DNA of 64,000 nt from Coriaria nepalensis. Lineage: Eukaryota > Streptophyta > Magnoliopsida > Cucurbitales > Coriariaceae. Below are positions 32,798 through 47,015 of the stretch, piece by piece. Position 1 is the first letter of the stretch; every line of letters starts with the position of its first letter. The notes under the pieces are model-generated. The model worked only from the letters and a program-made list of their open reading frames with translations, searched no databases and was not told where the DNA came from. The position numbers and the translations under genes were made by a program. Location of the stretch: assembly GCA_027186245.1 (NCBI GenBank), contig CP114481.1:57544569-57608568 (forward strand), read 5' to 3'.

Positions 32798-34825
32798 CAA
32801 CCCTCTCCTGTAAAAAAGAGCACGGTTTCACATGAGAAGACTGCAGCAAATGCGTGGTAAAGAAGAACAAAGATATGATTATGAAGGTAAACTTTGGAGT
32901 TTCTTACCTGGATTTGCGGTAGGTCAACTCGAATAAATGGATTCGTTTCTAGCTCTTCCTCGAGGGTTGAGGGAATGGTAGGGAGGCCTACTTTCCGCTG
33001 ATTCTGAGCCCATGATAACTTTTCTTGCATCTTCACATTGTCTGATTCGACTGTTAGAGCAAATTGCAAGTTCTTCACTGTGTACTGGACAAAGATGAGA
33101 GATTCATTTTAGCTTTCTTATAGTCCTGTGTATCTTCTTGTAGAATTACTCGAATACAAGGTAGAGTAAGACTATGGCAGCAATGGGGATCTAATCATAT
33201 AAAGTAACTATGATTAATAGAGAATTGACCACCATAATCTTGATTCACCTCAACCGTATCAGCTTAAAATACAGATTTTCTCTTAGCCACCCTATATCTT
33301 GAGATCAAGGGGTCTTATCTTGCTGCTTGCTAGTCTTAACCGATGCAAGCTACTCTTTAGTTGTCCAGGATATGAGTAGGCCGATAAAACCAAAATGTAG
33401 GAGTTACAGTCCTGAATCTGATAATAAATATATTTGCCTTTTTTTTTTCGGGGGGGGGGGGGGGGGGGAACTAAGAGCCCAATTGAAAACAGTTTTAATG
33501 ACTGTTTTTCGTATTTATAAATACAAAAATCATTTTATTCAGCCGCCAATCATATTTAGCAACCGTTTTTTGCCTATATGTTAAAAGAAACACAAAAAAG
33601 TGATTTCCACTTTTCTCTTATTTTTAGAGTCGTTATAAAGAATATTGAAAAATAAATATTATTGCCAATCAGGGCCTAAGTTCCCTCATCCTATCTCTAC
33701 GCTGAAAAGCAAACGGGAAAAAGCAGTTAGACTTATCTAAAGAGTTGCATTAGGACCCCAACTCATCATCTTGACACAAAGTGATTCAGAGAGAGAGAGA
33801 GAGAGGGGGGGGGGGGGGGGGGGGAACAAGACTAATACACAGATATCGATCTGACATACCTCATGGCCGCAGTAAATTTTTGTCGTGGGCAATGAAGCTA
33901 GTGTTGCACATAGCGACTGATACATCTGTTCTGCTGTGCCCTCAAAAAATTTTCCACAGCCAGCAATAAACTACATGCAAATGAGAAACCACGACTAGTG
34001 AGAAACCACCTAACAAAAAAGTTAATGTTCTTCAAATCAACTTACCAGTGTGTCACCCGTGAAAACAGCCGGTTCGTCACCCTCTTTGCTAGTAATGTAA
34101 TAACTTATATGTCCTTTAGTGTGGCTGATAAGAGCAAGCCCAAAAATCACATTTAAGTTCAAATAATATGAACACTGAGCTACTACACAAACTTGAAACA
34201 AGATTATAATTTATCAGATTACAGGGAAGTAATCCATTATCCATACCAAGGAGTGTGAAGGCACAAAATACTAACATCAGCACCGAGCAAAATCTTATCA
34301 CCATTTTCCACTTTATCAGCACAACCGGTAACATTATCGGCTTGGACCACCATACACTTTAATCCCAGGAACCAATTTCTTTATCTTATCATTTCCCCCA
34401 GCATGATCCCTACTTCATTTTCACACCAAAATATCAGATACCGGCTCAAACACAAATCAAAACACTTATAAAGACGAATTGAATATCAAAAGAGATGGAA
34501 GAAAGAAGAGAGGCAATTATATTACCAATGGTGGTGAGTGGTGAGGAGAGCTTGAGATTCGCGCCATGCTCCTCCGCAGCTTTGAGAACCTTCTCCGGCT
34601 CGACCGGGTCCACTACCGCCGCTTCCTTAGTACTCTCATCGACGATCCTGTTTCATATCCGCATCAAAATCAATTAACCAGCAACACAAATAAAATACTG
34701 AAACCCTAACCAGGAGCTGATGAACTTGCGATCGAAGATAAATAACCTATATATAGATAGGAAAAATCGAGGATATACAGGTAAGAGTAGTTGTCGTCCA
34801 AGCAAGGAATGTACTGGATCTTCAT
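32798..34825 (-). pseudogene. Cytosolic-type glyoxalase II (hydroxyacylglutathione hydrolase), frameshifted
   Basis: Exons 34825-34779, 34647-34526, 34409-34247, 34124-34046, 33970-33860, 33084-32908 and a short piece 32807-32798. The family hydrolyses S-lactoylglutathione to glutathione and D-lactate with a binuclear metal site. Visible landmarks are PCLDDNYSYL, the THHHW|DHAGG metal motif split by an intron, [31 protein letters not shown] and CGHE. Two single-base lesions break the frame. A missing base near 34547 precedes the HHH motif, and an extra A at about 34342-34343 follows VYGG. They do not rescue each other because a stop lies between them. The usual last exon (C-terminal ~25 residues) was not found. 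Splice sites are otherwise intact, so this is a recent pseudogene, a null allele or an assembly error. Confidence 0.85.
33450..33468. repeat. 19-base G homopolymer in glyoxalase II intron
   Basis: Nineteen consecutive G preceded by a T run. A second run of 20 G follows an (AG)n tract at 33805-33824 in the same intron. Confidence 0.9.
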
Positions 34826-35131
34826 TTCCAACTCCAGAAGAAGCAAAAGCCAAAATGGAGATTTTAATGATAATTATTTTATACGTTAAAAAAATACAGG
34901 TGAATTTGTGCCACGCGCCGCCCTTAGCCGAAACGTGTGAAACTTGGTCTATGATGGGCTTTTTGTTTTCTCATTTCGGGCTTGGGCTAAGTCAACCGGC
35001 CTATATAGAACTGCCATTTTAGGGTTTAGTAAGTCCCAATCCGCTGTGTATAAAGAAGAGCCGGGAGGAAGGAAAACTCTACTTCGCCATTCCAGCAGCT
35101 TCAGGAGAACATAGAAAGAGAGAGAATCGCC
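34826..35131. promoter_or_regulatory. Divergent promoter of glyoxalase II and RPL10
   Basis: Between the two start codons are TGGGCT (site II type) at 34955-34960 and 34983-34988, a TATA-like CTATATAG at 35001-35008, and a telo-box TTAGGGTTT at 35019-35027. Site II plus telo-box is the usual signature of plant ribosomal-protein promoters (established knowledge) and fits RPL10. Confidence 0.75.
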
Positions 35132-36705
<1,574 letters not shown>

Positions 36706-37213
36706 GCCTGGACCTTTTTTTTTGTTGTTTCCTAGAGACTTCTTCAGAGTTGATTTTGTTTTGTTTACTCTTTTCATTAAATCTTATGTCTGGTTCCAAT
36801 TTTGTAATGGATTCAATCTGGATCTCGATTTATTTTGATAAAAAACACCATCATCCTATGTTTCTTTGCAATTTCCAATGTACTTTTATAGATTGATTAT
36901 GCTTTGCTTTTAGATAATAATGTTATGTCCGGTGTCTCCGTGTCTGCGGATACTTCAATGTTTATGCGAACTACGATCGAATGAGGTCTTAAACTCGTTA
37001 AATTATGGGAGATGATCATCAACTCCTCAAATGTCCTGAAATGGTAAATCAAGCAAAAGCATAAGCGGCAAGAAGAAGAGCGCGGTCATGGAGTAGAGAG
37101 TTAATCGTCTTTTATTGCTGAGAGACGACAAGATTAGAATCCTGCTCATTCTAAGTCAGCGTAGTTAGCTTGTTCGTTTTGGTAAGGATCCAACCGATTC
37201 GATCTGCACAGAG

Positions 37214-38769
37214 ATGTCAAAACCCTCGCGAAGAGTTACGCAAGGTTTACTGATGCTGCATTTCCATAAACATCTGATCAGCCCCGCAGAGGGCGGCGCT
37301 CTCTCTTCCTTTCGAGGTCAGCTGACTAGAGCTTTCTCATCAGCTTCAAATGGATTTTCCAATTCCCAAATCCAACGGAAGCTTCCTTCAAATCATAATC
37401 CTACTTTCTCTTCGCATGGCGGTTTGTCTCAAATCCTCTCCCCTCCCAGCCTCGCTGCCGAAACTGCCGCAATCAGAATGAAAAACTCGTCCTTTCCTAA
37501 ATTAGGTCCGAATTCCTCAGCTTTTAGCTCGAGATTTTTCTGTTTTAAAGCTCGGGATTTCAGTCGTAAAGTGAATGAAGGCTTCGCCAAGAAGGTGTTT
37601 GAAAAGCCTGCAGCTGCTGTTAGCTCGGCTTTCTCGCGTTACAGGGAAGCTATTGGATTGCAAGTGGAGGCTTTTGCCAAGAGGAACTATCTGTTTCTTC
37701 TAGGGGTTGGGGGAGTTTTGGTTTGTGCACTGCTATGGAGGATTATGTTTGGTATCGCAAACACCTTCGTTCATCTCTCTGAAGGAATGGCTAAGTACGG
37801 CTTTCTCGCCCTATCTTCAGCCATCGTTATTTTAACTGTAAGTCATTTCCATTCATTTGCGTTTCTTTTTTCCCTTCACTTACAGTGTGCAAACTGCAAT
37901 GGATTCATTCATTTGATGTCGAGGGAAAATTTTATATATACTATGCACCTGAAGTGAGTAGAGATAGCTAGAAATATCATATGTGCCTCTCATTTTCTGA
38001 AACTGTTTATCACAAGACTGCTTTTGGCTTGCCTATGGACTATTATTGAACCTCACTTTATAGATTACCTTTACTGATCGATCTTTTTCACTAAAGGGCA
38101 TCTACATTCGCTCTAGATTCACAATCAATCCTGACAAAGTATATAGAATGGCAATGAGAAAGCTCAACACATCTGCTGGGATTCTTGAGGTTATGGGTGC
38201 TCCGCTTGCCGGATCAGATATTAGAGCCTATGTGATGTCTGGGGGTGGGTTCAAGTTGAAGAGTTTGAAGGCAAATCTTAGAAGCAAGCGATGTTTTCTC
38301 ATCTTCCCTATTCGGGGCTCAGAGAGAAGGGGTTTAGTTAGTGTTGAAGTCAAAAAGAAGAAAGGCCAGGTTTGCCTTTAACCCGACTCGATCTTTCCAT
38401 GCTATGATAATTCTCTATGTAGATTACAACTTCATATTTTGTTTTTTGAGTACTGGACTGTTTTACTCACTTAAGCATCATTTGGTTATATGGTTACAGT
38501 ACGATACAAAACTTCTGGCAGTAGATGTTCCCATGCCATCAGGGCGGGACCAACGTTTTTTCATAATTGGGGATGAAGAAGAGTACAGAATTGCTGGTGG
38601 ATTGATATCTGAGCTCAGAGACCCTCTTGTGAAAGCTATGGCCTCAACTGAGGAATTCGATCATCTTGACCAAATCGAGGAAGAGAAGGATGCTGAGAGA
38701 GAACTACTAGAGGCCGAGACGAAGAACCGTGAAGAAATCGACAAGCTTGAAAATGAAGGCTCAAAGTGA
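37214..38769 (+). CDS. TIM21/COA1-like mitochondrial inner-membrane protein, 388 aa
   Basis: Exons 37214-37837, 38097-38369 and 38500-38769, total 1167 nt. The N-terminal ~70 residues are Ser/Arg/Lys-rich and almost free of acidic residues, as in a mitochondrial presequence. One or two hydrophobic segments follow (NYLFLLGVGGVLVCALLWRIMF, then GFLALSSAIVILTGIYI). A globular part comes next (INPDKVYRMAMRKLNTS, GILEVMGAPLAGSD, then FPIRGSERRGLVSVE) with the form of TIM21/COA1 domains that face the intermembrane space. The C-terminus is an acidic coiled coil (EEEKDAERELLEAETK). It probably assists preprotein import or cytochrome oxidase assembly; which of the two is not clear from sequence. Confidence 0.75.
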
Positions 38770-39221
38770 CCAACTCACTTTCATTCCAATTTTCTCCTTT
38801 TTTTTTTTGTTAAAAACAAATCTTCAAGAGCACTTGTTCAAACAATGCCTCAAGTGTTTGACCATTTCCCATAAATGAAAATTGAAAGAACCACCTTCCA
38901 TTTGTATCAGAGTGTAGATTTCAGGTTACCATTTCTTTTTCGTCTGTTTATAGTCGTGTTTGAATTTCGTTCCAGTATCAGCGTTGAGAGTTCTGGCCAG
39001 TCGAGCCAAATAAGCATTGCAGTTATGCATCTTGCAGATGCTCAGGTGTATTTTCTGATGTTCATTGACAATGTTAAATCAAAAGCTGGACTTTTATTTT
39101 ACTTTATTAATAATTTCTGGTGTAATTTTCAAACTACTAACAAATTTATTTTTGCATTACAATAATGGAATGCTCTTAAATCCAACAAAACATCACAAGA
39201 ACAGAAATCTACTAGTCCCAG

Positions 39222-40342
39222 TTACATTTTGACATGAGAAGCTGCAGCTTTAATGATCAAGCCAAAGAGGAGAAAAGGATTGGAGAAGAAGGGGCTGTGA
39301 TCACTGTCCAAACAATAAACAGCTGATGGTTTCCACCTCTTTATCATGGCTTCTTGTTGTTCTGGTTTGACCACCCTATCATTCATTGTCCTTATGTAAA
39401 CTCGAGGCACCTCATCAACACCACCATTTCCATCTACTTCTTCCTTTTCTACAAACCGAGCCGTCCTTATCGCTAAAACCGGTCCTGGCCTCAAAAGCAT
39501 GGCGGCCAATGTCGAATCCTGATCACAAAAACCAACACAATCGAGTTAAAGTTATCGGTTATCTCAAAAGTTAAATTGTCTTATGATATATTGTATTTCG
39601 CGTACCTCTCGAGGACTCATGTGATAGATGATGTTTCTCTGAAACTCCTTCTTGATAATAGCACTCGTAGGAGGTTTATCTGGCCCCAATCCGAATCCTA
39701 ACTCATACACATCTCCAAATTCTGATAAATCAGGCACCCCCTGAAAATGATTCATTCTCTTAATTTACTTTTCAAAAGTTTTAAAAGTCAATTAAGTAGA
39801 TCGTAAGAGTGTATGGTTAGTGATGAATCAAAGTACATCTTTGGAATCTTGGTCAATTGAGAAACCCGATCTGAGCATCGTAGCAGCTACGTACACTGCT
39901 AACCCAATTTTCTTGGAGAATTTGTGACTCGCCTGAGTTATGCTTAATCCTCCTGCGCTATGGCCCACCAATATTACCTGTACTACGTAATTCGTTCTTA
40001 AACATCAGACATATTATTCATCCAAAAGTATAATAATTAATAACAATCAAGATAGACGGAATCCCGGAAGTTGACCTGATGTTTGTCGGGCAGGGCAGAG
40101 AGAAAGTCAACGAGCGGTTTATTGTAATCATCGAATGAAACGACGGAATTCGGATCGGAGGGATCGATTCCTGCACCTTTGAGGTCAATACAAGAAACCG
40201 TGTACCCAGAATTCTCCATCAGACAGCTAATTTTGAACCAGCACCAACTCCCGCCGCTTATACCATGAACCAGCACAAAGTGCGGCGGTGCTGCGACTGT
40301 TTCGCCGCCTGTCATGGTGTTATACTGAACCTCCTCTCCCAT
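39222..40342 (-). CDS. Methylesterase (MES/SABP2-like alpha/beta hydrolase), 279 aa
   Basis: Exons 40342-40076, 39977-39837, 39740-39606 and 39518-39222, total 840 nt. Alpha/beta-hydrolase hallmarks: the HG oxyanion motif in FVLVHGISGGSWCW, the nucleophile Ser in VGHSAGG, an acid Asp in TMNDRVV and the catalytic His in DSDHSPFF. The arrangement is that of the plant MES family (salicylic-acid-binding protein 2, hydroxynitrile lyase relatives), which demethylate methyl salicylate, methyl jasmonate or methyl-IAA. It is closer by eye to the longer MES11/MES17-type members, with a ~15-residue N-terminal extension. The substrate is not determinable here. Confidence 0.9.
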
Positions 40343-43247
40343 AACTGATATAAGCTTAATTATGGCTATAACTAGTACTTATATCCATCCTCCCATGCAT
40401 ATCATAGCGTTAGATATATGTAAGGTAGCTGACTACTGATCCTATGTAATGGAATATGGATCACTCTCCATTCTTGTCCCACATGTTGATATTGTAAATT
40501 ATAATGTCATATTATAATATGATTGCCCTCACATTTGGAAATGATTTGTCGCAGAAAGGATGTCCACATTTTTGAATTCGTTATTTCATGATTAATATTT
40601 AATATATGGTTTGTTTACTTACTGGAATCTTGCTGGCCAATGAGTTTTTTTATTATTATTATTTTATTTTGAATTTGTGAATTTGATAATAATCCTTCAA
40701 CCGGTCAAGCCTACGTGTCGACTAACCTCCAATCTTTAGGGATAATATTATTTATTTAGAAGTACAGAGAGGGGGAGGGGGGGGGGGGTGAAAAGTGAAA
40801 AGTGAAAAGTGAAAAAGGTTAAAAAGAGCAGGTGGCAGTTGGTAACTTTTATTTAATTTGCCTGGGACCTAGATATGATGTAAGCATCTAATCACACACA
40901 CGTGTATTAAAAACTGACAAATCATTACATGATTGAAGTTTGATTAATCAATCACTTTTTTTAACAGCCATGACTTTCAATCAATAAAGTTTTGACTTTT
41001 TGATTTTGTACGATTCATTAGATTAAAGGGTTAGTTTTGAATTAGTCAAATATACAATATAAATATTAATATTGGACAGAGAGAGCATCAAACATTGGAC
41101 AGGCCACTTGTGTAAAATAAAAATGGTGCTGTCATGCACAATCTATGGACTATGGTATTGCCAGTTTGGGCATTCTGAATGGAAGCCAGCAATGTCGTTT
41201 CTAATAAACAGAGTCCAAAACAAGCCTCAAAAAGCTTTTATGCTGTAACATAATTAATTATACATTATGAATTGACCACCCCCTAATATAAGTTTGTAAT
41301 AATGACCCTTTTAATTTAAGGCCAACTACCTAGATGTCCTGGAACTTAAGAGATTGTTCGGCAAAATCTGTTTCGTATCTCTTTTATTATACCGTATTCG
41401 TAATGTATAATAACTCATCGTTAATAAGCTCATGCTTTTGGACCTCTCGTCTTATTAGCTATATTAAATAGTTTGTGACTTTTATTTTCCTTTTCATTTA
41501 TTGGGAAATTTGTATTTTTCATAACAATGCTCATTTCAAGGGAAAAAAAAAATACATAATTAAATAATTATTCAAAGTGTTTGACTGTCAAGCTTTTATG
41601 CAACATGTGCATTTTTTATGTCTTTGTTTCTAAGTCGTTTGCCTTTAGATCATTTTAAATTAAACGTCGGTTGTTTTTTTTTTTTTTTTTTTGCATCAAT
41701 ATGGTAAAGCGGGGTAGTGGTCTTATTCGTAATACGTCAAAGCTACTTTTTATCGGGTTTTGTTTTGTACTAATAGCTTTCAGACAGAAGTTATTGTTTT
41801 ATTTTATGATCTTCAGTTTGACTATTTCCCTCTCATTGTTGAATCTGATTATATAGCTCTCATATAAGTCATTCGTAAATCTTGTTTAGATTGACGTCTC
41901 TCGCACTTTTGGAATACTATTCAATTTTGCATTCTCTCATTTATTATTACTATTGTTCATGTATTTAGGAAATGTAACTCTTGTGGCCAATGTCCTATCC
42001 CATTTGGAGATAGGATTTACTATTTTATTTTTTATTGAGAATTCGGTTCTTTATTCTGTTGCTCTTTGTTTACTCAAAAATAGGTCGAACATTCTGTTTA
42101 TTAAGTTGTAATTCATTTATTTTTTTAATTTATAATTTGTTATTAAAAAAAAAAGGGACAGGTTGTTTTTATTTTTTTAAAAAAGGCCTTAAATAAAATC
42201 CATCTTCAAAATTTCAAATTCTGACATTGAAACCAGACATCATCCAGTCTAAGAAAAGCTCGACTAACAGGTTAGGGAGATCCAAAAAAAAGGGGAAGGC
42301 CACGTTTGGTTATCTGCAGTCTACACGAATGGTGATTGGTGAGTGACAGGTTGGGCCCTATCGCATGTGATTATAAACTTAAAGAGGAGCCCATGAAAAT
42401 GTCCAGCAGTGAGTGATCCAGTAAGGATTCTAATATTCTATACAAAGTCCATTTAGGTTTTGGATACTCGCGGGTTGTCGTTTCGGGCCTTAGTTATGTG
42501 CGTCCATTAAGAACCACAGCCCATCACAAATTCCCAATGCGGGAAAAGGACGAAGGACAAAAAACGAAAAAGGTTGTGGAGAGCAGTTGGCATAGGCCTA
42601 GCAGTTACCGCTTTAATTTTTTTTTAGCAAACACCCTTTTCAAATTTCCCGCCAAATTACTAACACGTTGGCGGTTGGCCCCATTCGCTAGATTGAGGGA
42701 TAGAGCCTTAGAGGATGAAGATATGGTTGAAGGAATCGGGAGCTGGAAGGAAAAGGACAATATTGTTGAAAAGAGGGGCGGGAGGGGGGTAAAGGGGCCA
42801 AAATCAAATGGCGCAACTTTTTAAATTTCAAAACCATTTCTGTTCATTTAAGTTACATTACAATCACTTTTCCCCTTTCATCATTTTCTCTCGGCTCTAA
42901 AATTTAGGTCTTGATTTTGGTCTGCGTTCACTACAAGGTAGACCTAATTCACCCACAACACTCGCTGAGATTTTCAGTTTCTTCTCGTCAAGTATGTGGT
43001 GATTGATTCTTTTCCCCACTTATCTTTTTCTTTACTTCATTTCAATCATTCCTCTTTTTGAAATCTGCAAGTTGCTTAGTTCGATAATCTTAAGTTTGGC
43101 CTTCCGCCTTTCAAGATTATAGTATTAACTCTCTGGGTCCGAGTTCTGTCTTGGTATTTCCAGAAAATCAGTCTCGGCTTAAGTTGTAGCTTATTTTTTT
43201 TTCTCCTCCTGAAGCAAGGCCTTCCTTCTAATGTAACTGTGCAGGTT
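40343..43247. other. 2.9-kb spacer, AT-rich
   Basis: No recognisable exon. Features: a G run (about 40772-40787), a T run (41671-41691), and simple AT-rich DNA to about 42250. From about 42300 composition becomes mixed. The ORF 42498-42824 has no recognised relatives and overlaps the probable promoter and leader of the NETWORKED-like gene; 42900-43247 looks like its 5' UTR. Confidence 0.4.
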
Positions 43248-45067
43248 ATGACTCGATTCGAATTTGGCAGGGATTGTTCAGAAGCAAACAAGTTAGATCC
43301 ATTTTGGACGGAAAGCCGAATTGAGCCAGAAACTTCTAATTGGGTGACTGACAATCTTGGCAGTAAGCAAATTTGTTGTGATCTTGTGTTTCTCATCGAC
43401 ATAGTAGCTAATTTTTGTAACAAATCTCCTCTTGCTAGCTTATGATGATGCGTTTCAGTTCTGAATTAAGATATCTAGGATTTTTTCTTGCGTAAACATA
43501 TTTTGTTTCACCTATCTCTTTACAAGTGATTGATCAAGGGGTCTTTCATCACAGAGATGGGGCAGAATGTTAAACAAATGCTGAATCTGCTTCAAGAAGA
43601 CAAAAATCATGTCACAGAGAACGCTGAACCTGATCTTGTGCACAAGCCTGAGTTAATTGCTCATGTTGAGGGATTCTATAACATGTATAGATCATTGGTG
43701 CAACACTATGATCACCTGATGGAAAAACTACTCCACAATGAACAAGGCTCTCCTCTAAGCTCCGCTAAGAAAATGGGTTTCCCCAGTTCCACTTATCAAG
43801 GCGTGGACATTTCATCCAGCTCTGGTGGTTGCAGTGGTACCTCTAGTCAGTCATTGAAAGAGGGCGCTGAATTTTCTCCCTTTTCATCAGACTCTGAAGC
43901 AGAGTCTTTCAATAATTTATCTTCCAATACTAATGGCGGGAAATTTATGAACGGGGAATCTAAAGTTCCTATCATTAAGGAGATCGATTCATTACCAGAA
44001 GGAGATAGTAAAGATGAAATTTTGCAGGAGGGGGATGATGAGGGAAGTTGTGATAAGCTGCTCTGCAGAATCAACAGGAGCGAGGAAGATGAAAGGGTTT
44101 CGAACCTGAAGCTTCAGCTCTCAGAAAAGGAGGTGAGAGTGAGAGTTCTTAATTCTACTTATGGGAAGTTTAGAAAAGTTTTATTTATCACCTTATCAGT
44201 AGCTGATCGAGCATTTTCCTTATTGTGCAGACTCAGCTTGAAGAGAGGGAGGCTGAAATTCAAGTTGAGAAAATACGTGTGCTAGAACTGCAGAAGCAGA
44301 TAGCTCAATTGGAGTGTTATGTTTCAGACTCTAGTCACAAAATTGGAATCTTGATGGATGATTTAGAGTTAACTGGACAAAGGGTCACAAGCTCAGACGA
44401 GGATATTGCAAGACTCATGCTTGAACTCTATAAAATAACATCAGAACGTGATCTTGAAGTCAGAGAATTGGAGCTTTCCTTAGAAGATGTCAAGGAACAT
44501 TTCTCTTTGGAGAAAACACAGATTGAATCGGATTTATTCAGACAGTTTGAAGCTGAGAAAATGGAAATGAGAGATTCGCATGCTGCACAAGAGATAGCCT
44601 TAAAAAAAGAGACAAGTCAGCTAAAGGAAGAAGTTGTTGAAAGAAGGGAACGGGTGGAAGCTTTGAACAAAGATCTTGATGGACTTAAACTGAAATATGA
44701 TATGCTGATGGCTGAAAAAGATGAGGTGATTGCTAAGGTTCATTCACTTATGGCAGATATAAGCTCAAAGGACAATAAAATCCTTGAAACCGAAGGAACC
44801 ATACGTCAGTTGAGAATGGACAAGGAAGAGCTGCTTGGTATAGCTGAAAACTTGCAGAAAGTAATTGGTGAAATAACATCAAAAGTTGAAAAGCTGGAGG
44901 GTATGGTGAATGCACAGAGAATTCTGATATCAGGCATGGCTGAGGAGAAATGTGAGGTTATAAGGCAGCTCTGTTTCTCCCTCGAGTATTACCGGAGCAG
45001 GTATCAAGAACTTTGCCAGGCATTTAACAGGGTGAACAAGCGGCATTTGGTAATTACTACATTGTAA
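43248..45067 (+). CDS. NETWORKED 4-like actin-binding/coiled-coil protein, 509 aa
   Basis: Exons 43248-43362, 43555-44132 and 44231-45067, total 1530 nt. Residues ~20-90 align with the NAB (NET actin-binding) domain: NWVTDNLGKMGQNVKQML, then HKPELIAHVEGFYNMYRSLVQHYDHL. The middle is Ser-rich and acidic. From ~195 to the end is near-continuous heptad coiled coil, finishing with CEVIRQLCFSLEYYRSRYQELC, a block shared by NET4-type proteins. NET proteins link actin filaments to membranes; NET4 members localise to the tonoplast (family knowledge). The NAB start is odd: the usual triple-Trp SWWWDSHI is replaced by DPFWTESRI. A GT at the TTG|GTAATTAC junction (45049) could join a further exon, so the C-terminus is provisional. 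Confidence 0.82.
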
Positions 45068-47015
45068 TTTCTTTAAGTCTGGGTTTTTAATTTCATTTAG
45101 TTTCTCATGTGTTTGTGGGTAATTAGTAAATTTTGATTATTTGGCTCTGCACTTGTGGGAAAACTTATATCAGCATCAAAACATTGCTTCTTAGTTGTCC
45201 ATCAGGTAACATGTCTCAGTTAACTTGCAAGCTTGTTCTAAACACAACTCTTCCTAGATGTTCAGTCTGTCTGGTTATCATTACTTCCAGAAAGCAAGAA
45301 AGAGAATTTGAAGATAAGGCCACATGCATGCAGACATGCTTCAGGCTTGCTCTTCCAGCTTATGAAATCTATCAAAATAGTGTTTCTGATGCCCATTATT
45401 AGTTTAATAAAAGTGTCGACTCTTTTTTCAAGTTTAGTTTATGCTTGACAGCTGATCATTTGACTTAATAACAATTCAGTTCTTCCATTCTAGGCGTTAC
45501 TTCTGATTGGACAACTTGACTTAACAGATGTTTGGTCACAATTTGGCTCCATGTTTTGGATTGACATGCAAATTTTTGTTATAAGTCGCAAGTCGGATCT
45601 TTTTTCGTGTGATTCACCTCTGATTTCCATAATTCTGGCTAGAACGTGCGGGGCACGACACAATATTGGACGGCCGGGATTGAACCATGGGAGCTGTTAT
45701 GAGTTGGCTTAATTACATATCCGACGTCGATCAAGCAAGGAACTTTCGTTTCCTTCTCAGTCTTTCCCTTCTAGAGTAAAATTTTCCGGTATGTTTTATT
45801 TTTGGTGAAGGGTGGTTGAGATGATAAGGATAACAAGTCTACTTATGAGATGCTAAAGACTCTACGTAGGATTAAGAAGTGGAGTTATATCATATTGTCT
45901 CCAAACTTGATTTAGATCATTTCTGTAAATACATGAGAAATAATGATATCGCATTTGATCTGTTCCAAGAGCTAGATGGCCGTATTGGATGTTGAAAGGG
46001 AATTAACCAAACACAAATATAAGTCGACCTTCAAACGGTTGACAGAGTATTCAAGTCCATAAGAAATTTTTCATAAATTAAAAGAAAAATAGTAGTTAGA
46101 AAGTGTGGGAAATATTATTCAATTTTACTTAAATATTTTATTTATATTATAATAAATTTATTTATTCCTTATTTTAATATTAAGTTGTTGCCAACATATT
46201 AGTTTGTTGATCTGGAGATGATTAGAAAAGTTCTCCTAATTATTTCCTCGGGTTGTGGAAAATCTGATAGCAATAATGGATGACATCTTTCTTTTAAATA
46301 TGATTGGGGTGATAAGTAGTTATCTACGAGAGAACCCATTGATCAAAGATTATGTTTGAAAATCAAATTTATAACTTTTTGTACATTTTGATTATTATTA
46401 TTATGCTATAACACTATTAACTTTTTATCGTAGTTACATAATGTGAACGGCAAAATGGTATGCAAGCCTCACTTGGGACAGTATGCACACTATGTATATG
46501 TCGCTCAACATTAAAAGTCATCATTGGGTGGCATTAGCCGTTGATTTCGACTCTTGGATTATACATAACATGGATTCGAAAGTAGATCACCCATAGATTA
46601 ATAGAGTCACTACAACGAAATTGTGTAAGGCAATATGCAATATCTTACCAAATATCATGTTTTTTAATTGTAGAATATAAATGAAATTAAAGACTGAATT
46701 CAAGCTATAAAAGTTGAAGTGCTACTAAATAGGAGTGAGAAATGAGGGGATTATGAGATTTGGACTATAAAATATATATTTACATGAGAGAGTTCCTGTT
46801 AAAGAATATAAATGATAATATGATTATGTTATATAGGCATGAGATGAAATTTGACATAGATAGACATGTGTGGGACTTGTAGATTATTTTTTTAATTTTT
46901 CTATAATATATGTTAATTTAAATAACATTTTGTTTACTCTAGCTTTCATATGGTATTATTTTTCTTACAAAGTGAAATAAATCAGACAAAACAATAAGGA
47001 AAAAAAAAGAAAAAG
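45068..47015. other. AT-rich intergenic DNA
   Basis: No gene found. The first few hundred bases are probably the NET4-like 3' UTR. Beyond that the sequence is AT-rich with no repeat structure I could define. Confidence 0.35.

Noticed and set aside
42498..42824. 108-codon ORF before the NETWORKED-like gene
   Set aside because: Highly basic, no known relatives, located in probable promoter and leader.
44225..45067. Separate coiled-coil gene
   Set aside because: It is the last exon of the NETWORKED-like gene, joined in phase at 44132/44231.
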